Positions 43,804 through 53,500 of a stretch of 64,000 bases of DNA are shown here, one piece after another (positions within the stretch are counted from its first letter, which is position 1; every line of letters starts with the position of its first letter). The stretch comes from JANRJY01 sp033763735. GTDB taxonomy: Bacteria > Bacteroidota > Bacteroidia > Cytophagales > UBA9547. Position numbers and translations under genes: made by a program. The DNA lies in the NCBI GenBank assembly GCA_033763735.1, contig JANRJY010000053.1:1-64000 (forward strand), written 5' to 3'. The notes beneath the pieces are model-generated. The model ran no database searches and was not told the origin of the DNA. It worked only from the letters and a program-made list of their open reading frames with translations.

Positions 43804-45091
43804 TATTAGGTCTGTACCCCCTTAACCCATAATACAACACATACAAATAACAGAAAGCAGGCACTATAAATGCCATTTGTATATTATAACTAGTTGAAAT
43901 CAAACCCATTATAGGGGGGACTATGGCTGCACCTACGATAGCCATTACCAGAAAAGTAGCACCGTCTTTGGTGAATTTGCCCAAACTTTGCAAACTCAAA
44001 CTAAATATAGTAGGAAACATTATGGAATTGAAAAAACCAATACCTACTACACACCAAATAGCAAACATTCCGGATGTGGTTACTGCTATTAACACCAAAA
44101 ATATATTAACTACCGCAAAAACGGAAAGCATTTTGGCAGGATCAAACTTGGTAGTAAGATATGAACCAATGAACCTTCCAATCATAAACGCTCCCCAATG
44201 CAATACAATGTAGTTAGCTGCCAGTTTTTCGGTAACTCCTTCAATTTTAAGATATTGCATAAATCTTATAATGAAACTTGCAATCCCTTCTTGTGCGCCT
44301 ACATACAAGAATATTCCAAGTACCCCAAGCAACAAGTGTTTGTATTTCAACACCCCAAACACCGAATGTTTTTCACCGGAGGCATTTTCATCATTTGACT
44401 TAATTTCTGGTAACTTAGAGAAATACACTAAAATTATAATCAATAAAAAAATGGCTGCCATAACCAAGTATGGTCCTTTAACTCTATCCGCTTCAAATAT
44501 TTTGTATGCATCCAAATCGGCAGGGGTCATGGAAGCAAGGTCTGACTCTGACTTTTCAACGCCTGAAAGTATGACTTGAGCACCAATAAAAGGTGTAATA
44601 GTAGCACCTAAAGAGTTAAAACCTTGAGCCAAATTTAGCCTACCCGATGCACCTTTGGAATCGCCAAGCACAGTGACATAAGGATTGGCTGCTACCTCCA
44701 ATATGGCAAAACCACAAGCCATTACAAACAAAGCACTCAAAAAAACAGCAAACACCCTGCTTTCAGCTGCAGGATAAAATAATAATGCGCCTGCAATACA
44801 AAAAAGCAAACCTAACATAATTCCATTTTTGTAACCTGTTTTTTTCATAACCCAACCTGCAGGAATAGCCATGAAAAAGTAAGCTCCAAAGAAGGCCGTT
44901 TGAACCAAAGAAGACTGAAAATCAGTCAAATCCAAAGCCTTACGAAGGTGAGGAATCAGAATATCATTCATTTTGCCACCCATTGCCCACAAAAAGAACA
45001 AGCTGGTTACAATTGCAAATGGAATGGTATAATTTCTTGAAGGGTCGTAATTTGAGCTAATGTTATTGTCTTGTGAAGGTGCTAAAGCCAT
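43796..45091 (-). CDS. fucP: FucP-type sugar:H+ symporter (MFS)
   Basis: A 431-residue major facilitator protein of the fucose/glucose/N-acetylglucosamine symporter (FHS) branch, with 12 hydrophobic helices. Typical features are FLWAMGGKMNDILIPH near residue 33, GFAILEVAANPYVTVLG near residue 137, and RLNLAQGFNSLGATI. It imports a sugar with protons across the inner membrane. The exact sugar (L-fucose, glucose or GlcNAc) cannot be set. Its upstream leader is the 66-base sequence duplicated on the far side of the coiled-coil gene. Confidence 0.88.
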   Translation of the reverse strand: MALAPSQDNNISSNYDPSRNYTIPFAIVTSLFFLWAMGGKMNDILIPHLRKALDLTDFQSSLVQTAFFGAYFFMAIPAGWVMKKTGYKNGIMLGLLFCIAGALLFYPAAESRVFAVFLSALFVMACGFAILEVAANPYVTVLGDSKGASGRLNLAQGFNSLGATITPFIGAQVILSGVEKSESDLASMTPADLDAYKIFEADRVKGPYLVMAAIFLLIIILVYFSKLPEIKSNDENASGEKHSVFGVLKYKHLLLGVLGIFLYVGAQEGIASFIIRFMQYLKIEGVTEKLAANYIVLHWGAFMIGRFIGSYLTTKFDPAKMLSVFAVVNIFLVLIAVTTSGMFAIWCVVGIGFFNSIMFPTIFSLSLQSLGKFTKDGATFLVMAIVGAAIVPPIMGLISTSYNIQMAFIVPAFCYLYVLYYGLRGYRPNTN

Positions 45092-45098
45092 TGATTTG

Positions 45099-45164
45099 AA
45101 ATTAATTTAAAAAGATTTAAAAGCGTAAAGCTAAAGCAAGCAATTGTGAAATCAAAACAAAAAG
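45099..45164. repeat. 66-bp direct repeat, copy 1 (upstream of fucP)
   Basis: Identical over 66 bases to 45662-45727. It directly precedes the fucP start on the minus strand. Beyond the exact match, the sequences still resemble each other for about 20 bases (GCCTTGCAAG versus CCCTGTAAGG), covering what in copy 2 is a terminator hairpin. The repeat pair brackets the coiled-coil gene. Confidence 0.95.
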
Positions 45165-45216
45165 GCCTTGCAAGATTATAAATCACAGCCGATAGGTAAA
45201 AAAAAAGATGATGAAG

Positions 45217-45558
45217 TTATTTCACAAATCCGATTATTCGAGCTAAAAACTCAATTGAGTTAATGTTTGTAATGATAATAACAGCTATTATTACAATGCT
45301 CCAAATTGTAACTTTTTTATCCACTTTTTGTTCACTAATAATTATTTCCTTTTTTAGAATTTCAATATCATGTTTTGTTGCAAGTTCGCTCTTTAGTTCT
45401 TCTTTAAGTTCTAGTTTTCTTTGAAATGAAATTTCTTCAGACCTTTTTTCAACAAATGAAATACTTTCTGAAAAAGCCTTACTTAGTATTTCAGCATCTT
45501 CTCTGACATATACTTTAAAAAAAACTTGATATGCTTCAAGTGGAATATTTTGAGTCAT
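45217..45558 (-). CDS. Small coiled-coil protein with C-terminal membrane anchor
   Basis: A 113-residue protein with a central coiled coil (about residues 35-80), an ATKHDIEILKKEI motif, and a C-terminal transmembrane helix (about residues 82-100). It has the same plan as the protein at 11370-11693, and the family resembles DUF1640/CCDC90-like proteins. Function unknown. It lies inside a roughly 500-base segment bounded by an exact 66-base direct repeat, as though inserted or duplicated between a porin gene and fucP. Confidence 0.75.
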   Translation of the reverse strand: MTQNIPLEAYQVFFKVYVREDAEILSKAFSESISFVEKRSEEISFQRKLELKEELKSELATKHDIEILKKEIIISEQKVDKKVTIWSIVIIAVIIITNINSIEFLARIIGFVK

Positions 45559-45661
45559 TTTGATACTTAATCATTCAGAGTTAATAAAATCAATGCATTC
45601 GATGGTAAAAATATTAAAATCAAAACAAAAAAAAATGGCTGCACTAGACAGGCATTTAAGT

Positions 45662-45727
45662 AAATTAATTTAAAAAGATTTAAAAGCGTAAAGCTAAAGC
45701 AAGCAATTGTGAAATCAAAACAAAAAG
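45662..45727. repeat. 66-bp direct repeat, copy 2
   Basis: Identical to 45099-45164 (offset 563 bases). Its last bases run into the terminator hairpin of the beta-barrel gene at 45788-46474. The presence of both leader-like and terminator-like parts suggests that the duplicated unit was the original spacer between that gene and fucP. Confidence 0.95.
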
Positions 45728-45760
45728 CCCTGTAAGGTTTTTAAAAACTTTACAGGGCTT
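45725..45760 (-). terminator. Rho-independent terminator of the beta-barrel gene
   Basis: A 36-base near-perfect palindrome (18-base arms with one mismatch or G-U pair), AAGCCCTGTAA ... TTACAGGGCTT. On the minus strand it is followed by a CTTTTTGTTTTG tract. It lies 28 bases past the stop of the beta-barrel gene and would end that transcript. Confidence 0.8.
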
Positions 45761-45787
45761 CAATATCGTATTTTTCCTTTTCTTTAA

Positions 45788-46474
45788 TTATTTAGCAAAA
45801 TAATAAAAGAAGCCCATATTAAAACCAAATGTGTTTACATTGAACAAGTCGATATTTGTTTTTGTATAAGAAGCATCAGGATTTTTGCTTGTTGCAACTG
45901 TTTGCGCTTGAATTGCAAAAATATTTCCAAGTGTTGCCTCAATTCCAATTTTCTTAGTTGGGAAGAAAACAATTCCAGGAGTTAACTGAAAACCAAATGA
46001 GCTATAAGGCAAATCAGTTGTAACACTGGTAGATCCAGACTTGCTAATTGTAGTATTGGTTCCAAACATTAACGGAACTGCAGCTTGACCAAAGAAGCCA
46101 AAATTTTCGCTCAACATATAATAGTATCTTGCAAAAGGAGCTACAACAAATGCACCTGAACTATTTGTGACTTCAAATGATGTTCCTCCAAAAGTTGAAG
46201 TTGATTTTTGATAAGATGAAGACAATTGGTAACCAACATTAATACCTATTGAAAATTTGTCAATAACAAAATATTGAACCGCAGGTAAAATGCTAAATTT
46301 GGTAATAGCAGGTCCATCAGTTTCAGTAGTAACAGCACCAAAAGTTGATTTATTTTTTGAGGATTCAAAAGATAAACCAATTTGACCTCCAATGGCTAAA
46401 GTACCTTTGCTAACTTGAGCATTCGAAATAATTGAAAATCCGATAAATAATGTGGAAAGTATGATTTTTTTCAT
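45788..46474 (-). CDS. Outer-membrane beta-barrel protein
   Basis: A 228-residue protein with a signal peptide (KKIILSTLFIGFSIISNAQ) and a repeated pattern of alternating hydrophobic residues with Gly and Ser turns (for example IGGQIGLSFESS, NVGYQLSSSY, FGFNMGFFYYFAK at the C-terminus). The terminal aromatic residue followed by Lys is compatible with a barrel end. It belongs to the general small outer-membrane beta-barrel group of Bacteroidota. Ligand unknown. Followed by a strong terminator. Confidence 0.8.
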   Translation of the reverse strand: MKKIILSTLFIGFSIISNAQVSKGTLAIGGQIGLSFESSKNKSTFGAVTTETDGPAITKFSILPAVQYFVIDKFSIGINVGYQLSSSYQKSTSTFGGTSFEVTNSSGAFVVAPFARYYYMLSENFGFFGQAAVPLMFGTNTTISKSGSTSVTTDLPYSSFGFQLTPGIVFFPTKKIGIEATLGNIFAIQAQTVATSKNPDASYTKTNIDLFNVNTFGFNMGFFYYFAK

Positions 46475-46589
46475 GGTTTTATTAGTTTTTGATGCAATAT
46501 TAATTCAAAAGATTACTTTTTCAACAAAAAAAAATCAAAACATTACATATTTATGACAAAAATCATCCAGAAATGAATTCATACTAAAT

Positions 46590-46622
46590 AATAAAAGTCA
46601 GACTTATTGCCTGACTTTTATT
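46590..46622. terminator. Hairpin terminator between two beta-barrel genes
   Basis: A 12-base perfect stem around AAAAGTCAG / CTGACTTTT with a 9-base loop (46602-46610). It lies 22 bases beyond the stop of the minus-strand gene at 46645-47397, and the A/T runs at both ends give it a U-tract on either strand. Confidence 0.75.
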
Positions 46623-46644
46623 TACCAAAATAATTTCTTACAAA

Positions 46645-47397
46645 TTATTTAGAACCTAAGCGATAGATATAACCTACGCTTAAGCCTAAATTCATGTTAT
46701 TAAAAGCTTTGTAATTAGTTGTCTTTACAATATCGTTCGTTCCAATTGATGCATCTGTAGTCTCTTTAGGATCAAAAATATCTAAGAATCCATAAGTAAA
46801 ACGGAAGTCAGCTATTACTTCTCCCGGTCCAGCTTTTATTGAGATGCCTGGGCTTACAACAATACCAAAATCAAATGCATTTAACCCACCTTTCTTTACT
46901 GAATAGGTAACATCTGAAGGTTTTGATATTGAAGAAGGTGCATTCCAAGAAGTATAAGAAGTATTACCTCCTAAGGCAAGAGCTAAGTATGGACCAACTC
47001 CAAAATTAATTTTAATCTTATCTGAAACTGCAAAATTCAATTGGGCTAGAATTGGAATTTGAAAATAATTTATATTTGTAACGACAGTATAGGATAATGT
47101 TGTTCCAAATATAGATTGACTGTAATTATAAGCTATTCCTGACTGAGCGAATAATAACTCTGGTTGAACAGAAAAAACATTAGCAACAGGTATATTGAAA
47201 ACAAGTCCTCCGATAAAGCTCCCTTTGAAAGCCTTTGTTAGACCTGAAGGCAGATCATATCCTCCTTGGGCCTGTGATAAATTTGCTCCTAAACGTACAC
47301 CAATACCAATGCCTGGTTTGTCAGATTTTGCTTTTGTTCCTGCAAAAATTGCGCTTGATGCGAGTGTTAATCCAATAATTAATAATGTTTTTTTCAT
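46645..47397 (-). CDS. Porin family outer-membrane beta-barrel protein (PorT-like)
   Basis: A 250-residue protein with a signal peptide (to about residue 20) followed by the outer-membrane beta-barrel pattern common in Bacteroidota: IGIGVRLGANLSQAQGG near residue 32, VFSVQPELLFAQSG near residue 74, and a C-terminal MNLGLSVGYIYRLGSK. This PorT/OMP_b-brl_2-like layout marks an outer-membrane protein of unknown specificity. A terminator follows it. It precedes sprA's end on the same strand, but with a 119-base gap. Confidence 0.82.
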   Translation of the reverse strand: MKKTLLIIGLTLASSAIFAGTKAKSDKPGIGIGVRLGANLSQAQGGYDLPSGLTKAFKGSFIGGLVFNIPVANVFSVQPELLFAQSGIAYNYSQSIFGTTLSYTVVTNINYFQIPILAQLNFAVSDKIKINFGVGPYLALALGGNTSYTSWNAPSSISKPSDVTYSVKKGGLNAFDFGIVVSPGISIKAGPGEVIADFRFTYGFLDIFDPKETTDASIGTNDIVKTTNYKAFNNMNLGLSVGYIYRLGSK

Positions 47398-47515
47398 TTT
47401 TTTTTGGGTTTTAATTAAATTTTAATAGTGCCAAGTAAACCAAGTTATTTCACGTGTCCAAATTATTAATATTATTTTTATCTACTTTACAGAAAGAAAA
47501 CAGCAAATCACTCCT

Positions 47516-50500
47516 TTACGACAAACTATAGCGAATTTGTATACCGAATGCATAAGTAGTTCGCGTGAATGAAGTAGGGACTAAAGGAACAAAATAGGTC
47601 CACTCAAAATATAACATGGTATTTAACCTTTGGTTTACTTGATAGCTAATGTTGGGTCGGAGCTGCCATTGTACAGAACCTGTAGTAGGTTTGGCCGGAA
47701 GGTTCTCAACTCTTTGAATGTTAATAGATTCACGCCTGCTAAAATCAACTCTAAATTGCACATCATTTTTTAGGATAATTTCTCTGCCTCTGAACAAAAA
47801 AGGCAATCTCAAATTTGCCTTTGTATATCCATAACTCACATTAAAACTATTATTTCGAATTTCAGTTATTTGAGTGTTTGCAGCTTGCCAAGTCACGTTT
47901 CTATCTGTGCTGTAGTCAATCCGAAACGACATATTACTTTTAGTACGGATATTAATACCAAGCAGTGGTGCAAACTTGTCAATAATTGTTGCAGAGGTTA
48001 TAACATCTATAGGCATCACTGCACCTGTTGTTGATTCGTTTTGTAAATATGGGAAATAGCCTGTATTAAACTTGTCGGCAGATAATATTGTTGGGTCTTG
48101 GTACTGAGGACTTGATCTGTAATTGGCTGAATAAGAGGAATTATAAGCATGGGTTATACTTATAGAAGGCAAAATACGTTTAATTGAGGGTATAAGTGAG
48201 GGAATCCCTCCATAATCGACACGCCAGCCCGGAAGCGGTATGCGCGGAAATGAGCTAAGTGTTTGTTGCATGGGATCTTTACCACTATACGCTGCTATAA
48301 ATGAAATCACTTTCACATCCTGATTTTTTGTATCATATTTCAAATTATTTGCCTCTAAAAATGGATTAGTTTCATTCAGTCTTTGTGCAATTATGGTTTG
48401 ATTATTAATATATTGATTGTAGGCACTACTCGAAAAATCCGAATTAGTGGGTTCAAAGAAAGTTTCATAACTCAGGAAAGAAACATTATATGTTCCAAAT
48501 CGAGTAACAGACTGTGATTGAAATAATGAATCGCTTCTACCAATATCCCTAAAATAAGCATCTTTATTGAATCTATAGAGCTCTGCATAAGTTGTAGTGT
48601 TTGAAAGTCGCCCATCTAGCTGAATTTTAAATTCCTTAAATGGTTCCAAATTAAGTCTATATGAATAAGTTTCATTTCTGTTTTGAGTGATAGGGCTACT
48701 TAAACCCGCAGCCGTGGACATATAATGACGTGAAAAATCATAATTTTTAAAATTAGACTGATTTTGGTCGCCCACTACAAATGGCAAAAAGTCAGTATAC
48801 AACTGACCGTTAGCTTGTTGGTCCAGTCCAAAATATTTGGGTTTTCCTAAATATCCGGGTAATACGGTACCTTCCGTAAGCTGGTAAGTTACGTTGATAG
48901 ATTTTAACATCATCAAAAATCGCAATGGCGGATACAATCCCCTGAATTCCAAAGGTGCTTTTATTTTCTTTTTGGTAGTATCTTTTGGATCGGGCGGAGG
49001 TGGTGGCGGAGGGGGTGGTGCATTGGAATTTACTTTTGCTAAAAACTTCCATTTATTATACAACTTATTAAAATCAAGTCTGCCATTGAGCGTAATATCT
49101 CTGGTGTTTTGGGCGGTATTACCCAAAGAGTCAGAAATGCCCACAGCTCCCGCACTCCATGAGTAGCTTCCTGCATAACTGGCATCGGCACTCATCCAAT
49201 TGGTAAGCGGCAGTTTATCTAATGGAGCCCTATAGTTAACCCTAACACTTTGATTAAAAGTTTTCATCCGGCCTCCTTTTTTAAGATTTAGCCAAATTGA
49301 ATCTTCTCGTGATATCTTTGTTTCAGTAGGAGCAAATCCTGTAATTGATCTTCTTTCTGCTATCATACTATTTACTTCTCCTCTTGGTTCGTCAATAATT
49401 GCATTTGCTAAAGCATTGTAATTAAAGGAAATGCTTTTGGTAATGTTCCAGCTCAATACATAATTCCGATTGAACATGAATCGCTTTTCGTAAGTAGGTA
49501 ATATTCCAAAAACATCATGTTGCATTCGACCATCAATCTCTCGAATACCATTACTATATTGGGTTCGGGTAATGGTTCGGTCAAGGTCACCTCTAACAGC
49601 CAAATTATTAGGGAAAAGTCCTAAATTGATGTCTTTAACTAATTTTAAATATGGAGACGAAAATATTCCTTTGGCACCTTTTAATGGTTCAAGATTAGGC
49701 ACTTTGGGTGCATAAGCCCATCCTACACCTCCCCTATAGTTTTTTTGTTCATATCCCTGAATATTTACATTTGTTTTGACAATATCACTGTATGAAACTG
49801 AGGCATTAAAATTCTCAATATCAAATATATAGGACTTGGCATCCTTCTTTGTTTTTACCTTTTGAATATTTGTAAAATTCAAACTTCGTTTGGTAGTATT
49901 ATCCTCTACCAAATTTCGATATTCGGCTTGTTGGTCGCGGGGTTTGGTCGCCACGGATTTATTTAAAGTTACATCCGGAATGAGTGGGTCGTATTTCGGA
50001 GAAATATTTGTTTTGTCGTAGCTGGCATACATGGGTAAACGAATGCCTATTTTTTCATTTTTGGGAATTAGTTTATCCACCGCTATGTTGGTATTAGCTC
50101 CATATTGTAGGGTATTGTCGGTGGTTCGTTGTGATACTTTTTGTTCCAAACCTCCCCATCCTGCAGATGTATATTTAACATTGGTTGATACATTTCCCAA
50201 GTCAGCAAGCTTTATATTCACACGTGCAGTTGCTGCATAACCCGGATCGTTTTGAATGTCGGTAGTACGCATTTCATTCACCCAAATACACATGCTTTTG
50301 GGTGCTCTATCCGGACTTTTTCTATTTCTAATACCAATCATAATGGTTTGAATATTAGAGTAGGTAGGGTCTCCTCTAATATAAACATGTTGATTATTTT
50401 CTGCCTGATCGCCAGTACTTCGAGGAATTATACCTGCATAAAACACCTGATAATGACTTAATCCTTGAATTTGATTTCTCTCCAATTTTCTCATTGCCAA

Positions 50501-53500
50501 ATCTTCCATACTAAAATCGAAATGATTTTGCAAGGGCCATACTTGCTGTGGCAATGGATCGACTAAACTTAAATCTGTTTTTGTTAAAGGAATAGCTACC
50601 TCATAAAAATTGTCCGTAAAGTCGGTTCCTATACGCATAAACACCTCAAGGTCACCATCTTTCACACTTGGGTCGGGCGATTCTGCGTGTATAAGCATTT
50701 TTATTCTTTTGAAATTGATGAGGTTGAGGGTAGGATAGTTTTTGAAAACGGCCCTTGCATCATCATCAGACAAATTATCGACACATAACCTAAGGGAACG
50801 TTCATTTTGTCTCCGTAGATTTTGAGAATTTAAATCATAGTCTCTCTTGAACTCGTCACCCGGAGGCACTCTATATGGGGTGCTTGCACCGGGTGCGCCT
50901 GAACTATTCTCTTCCACACTCACAGTTGAAACTGAAAAAACCTGATCGTTTGGTTCCAAAGGAGCTTTTAATTCTTTTGATGAAAGGTCGCTCAAAAAGG
51001 GTCGCCACTGACTGGCAACCAATTGGAACTGCACAAAACGCAATACTACAGGCTCTTCCCAACCGGTAAGTAACATTCGCATAAACCTTATTGATTTGAA
51101 ATTTTGAATATTACCTACTTTGGTATAACCTTCACGAAGTGGAATTCGAAACTGATACCAAGTTACATCATTACCTGGAATTGCATTACCATTTGCATCT
51201 AATACTTGTTCTACTCTTGTATTGATAATGTAATTGTTGATTTTTGGATCGAGTGTATATGTATTCAAATCCAGTTCATAATTAAAATACTCTTCCACAT
51301 CATTGAGGGTATTGTTTTGATTAATATCCTCATTATCAGGTGTTATGTAGGAAGATGCATTAAAACTCCCTCCCGAAAGAGGCGAATTATTTTCAACACC
51401 ATTAAAGTTTTTGTACCGTTCGAGCACTTTTTTGCCTCCATTGGCGCCATCCAAATAATGTCTGAAATTATCACCTGCAGGGTCATTAATTATTTGATTT
51501 CTGGCTGCAGTATCAGACACAAAAACAAGTGCTTTTTCAACATAATTTTTATATCGATCTCGTTCAAGGTCATCATTCATTCCATCGTGTCCAATATCTT
51601 GAGCTTTTCGGGCATCGGCTCCCGGGTTAAATGCATTCGTTAAAAATGGTTGGTTGGTAACCCATCCCCATATGGTTGGGTCAACAGTGGGTTCAGGACG
51701 AGTAAGTGTAGTAGGAAGTCCATTTTCAAATCCCATTCTACCGTCTTTCATAAAATCCTCTGAAATAGAACCAAAGTGAAATTGCAATTTACCCCCTGTG
51801 GTATTGTTTTTATTGTATTTTCCATCCAATACCTTACCTTTATCGCCTTTGGCAAAAGGGTCCATCAACCAAAATTCAAAATATTGGTAATTGGCATTAT
51901 CAAAGTCGGTATCAAAGTTGTTAACGGCTCTTGTGATAGCCCCAAAGCTCTTCTTAGGTTCTTTTAAAGTTCCATCTGCATTGAGATTAGGATTCAAATT
52001 GTACATCCCTCTTTCATTTGGATAAAAGGCCACATCCATTGTGGGTTGGTTGAATTGAATTTGTTGCCTGTCACGGTCGGGAAATAATGCTAATGGATTG
52101 ATAGGACGTACATAGTGATTGAGCATGTCATCTGAAGTAATGTCACCCGGGCGATTGGTTTGATTTTGAGCGAAAAATACATTATCTATCATGTACCAAC
52201 TCATTTTAGCCCTACGGTAATGCAAAGGCCACTGATCGTCAGGTTTTAGACTTCGTTCGTTGTAACCTGCTCCTTCAAATCCTCTGGGAGTGGATCCTAT
52301 ATGCCATGCAACCGTAGGAGATCCATCCAATGTATATGGCACTTGTGTGTTTTCAAAGTCATCAATATAAAAAGTCCCATTGTTGAAATTTACCTGATCA
52401 GGTACACTCGGCACTAATGTTGCCACCTCTGCGGCCGCGGTAATGCTCGATTTCTCCTTAGTTGAATAAAATGGCAGCTTATCTACCACACGGGTGATAA
52501 AATTGGACTCTCGCTTGAAAGTTGCATCCAAGCCTCCAATATAGTTATTAACTGGTTCATCACCGATGGCTACCCTCTTTACCAAAGGGCGTTCGTTGAG
52601 TGCCAAAAATGTACCTCCAAGTGCGAAATCTTTATTAATCACATAATCAAGTCGCGTACCATAAAATGCTCTTTGGCGAATCTGGAATAAATCTGTTTTT
52701 TCGTAAGTAACACGCAAATCCTGACCGGATTGCAAATAGGCAGGATTTAATATCTTTAGCTTGCCAAGTTCCGGAAACACCTGATAATCTGTTCCTTGGC
52801 GCAATTCAATAGAACCCGAAAAAACTTTGATTGAGGCAGGTGGTATATTAAGACCTTGAAGTTGAATTTCATCGGAAGAAGCTGATTGATAACGACCCAC
52901 CAAAAAATATTTATTTTTATTGGCCAATTGAATGGCATCTCCTTTGGTTTTTCTGTACAATTCATCGTACACATACTTTTGAGATACTTCCGGATGATCG
53001 TACAAATCTTGCCCAAAAGCGGCTTCCATTGTTTTTCCGAAGGGTTCCAGTACCGGGAAAATTACTCTACCATACACAGGGTCGATAGTTACCGCAACTA
53101 TTGGGTTTCTTATAGCACTGGTATTATTATTGATGTTGTTATTATTGTTTACATTACTAGGATCGGTCGTTCCTGATTGACCGGGCGTTTGATTTGCACC
53201 GGCTGTTTGACTAAACGAAGAAGAAGGAGGCGCTGAACTGACAGCCACGGTATTGTCAACAAAGTCAAAATTACCATCCGGTTGAGGGTCATTGCTCATA
53301 TTAAGTTGATCGAGTTTGGTAACTTGAAGCAGAGGCTTCCCTTCAATGCCACCTGCTGATTCAGGACGACCACCGTATTTGAGAACCGGATTGTTTAATT
53401 GCGTTTGGTCGTCACGATACGTTACTCTGAGTTGAAAATTCTCTTTTTGAATCCCTGATGCATTCAAAGGGTAAATATTTTTCATTTGCAAATCCCACAT

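Noticed and set aside
51206..51643. 145-codon plus-strand frame inside sprA
   Set aside because: It is opposite the intact sprA reading frame, is isoleucine/cysteine-rich as expected of antisense to beta-strand sequence, and shows no recognisable domain.
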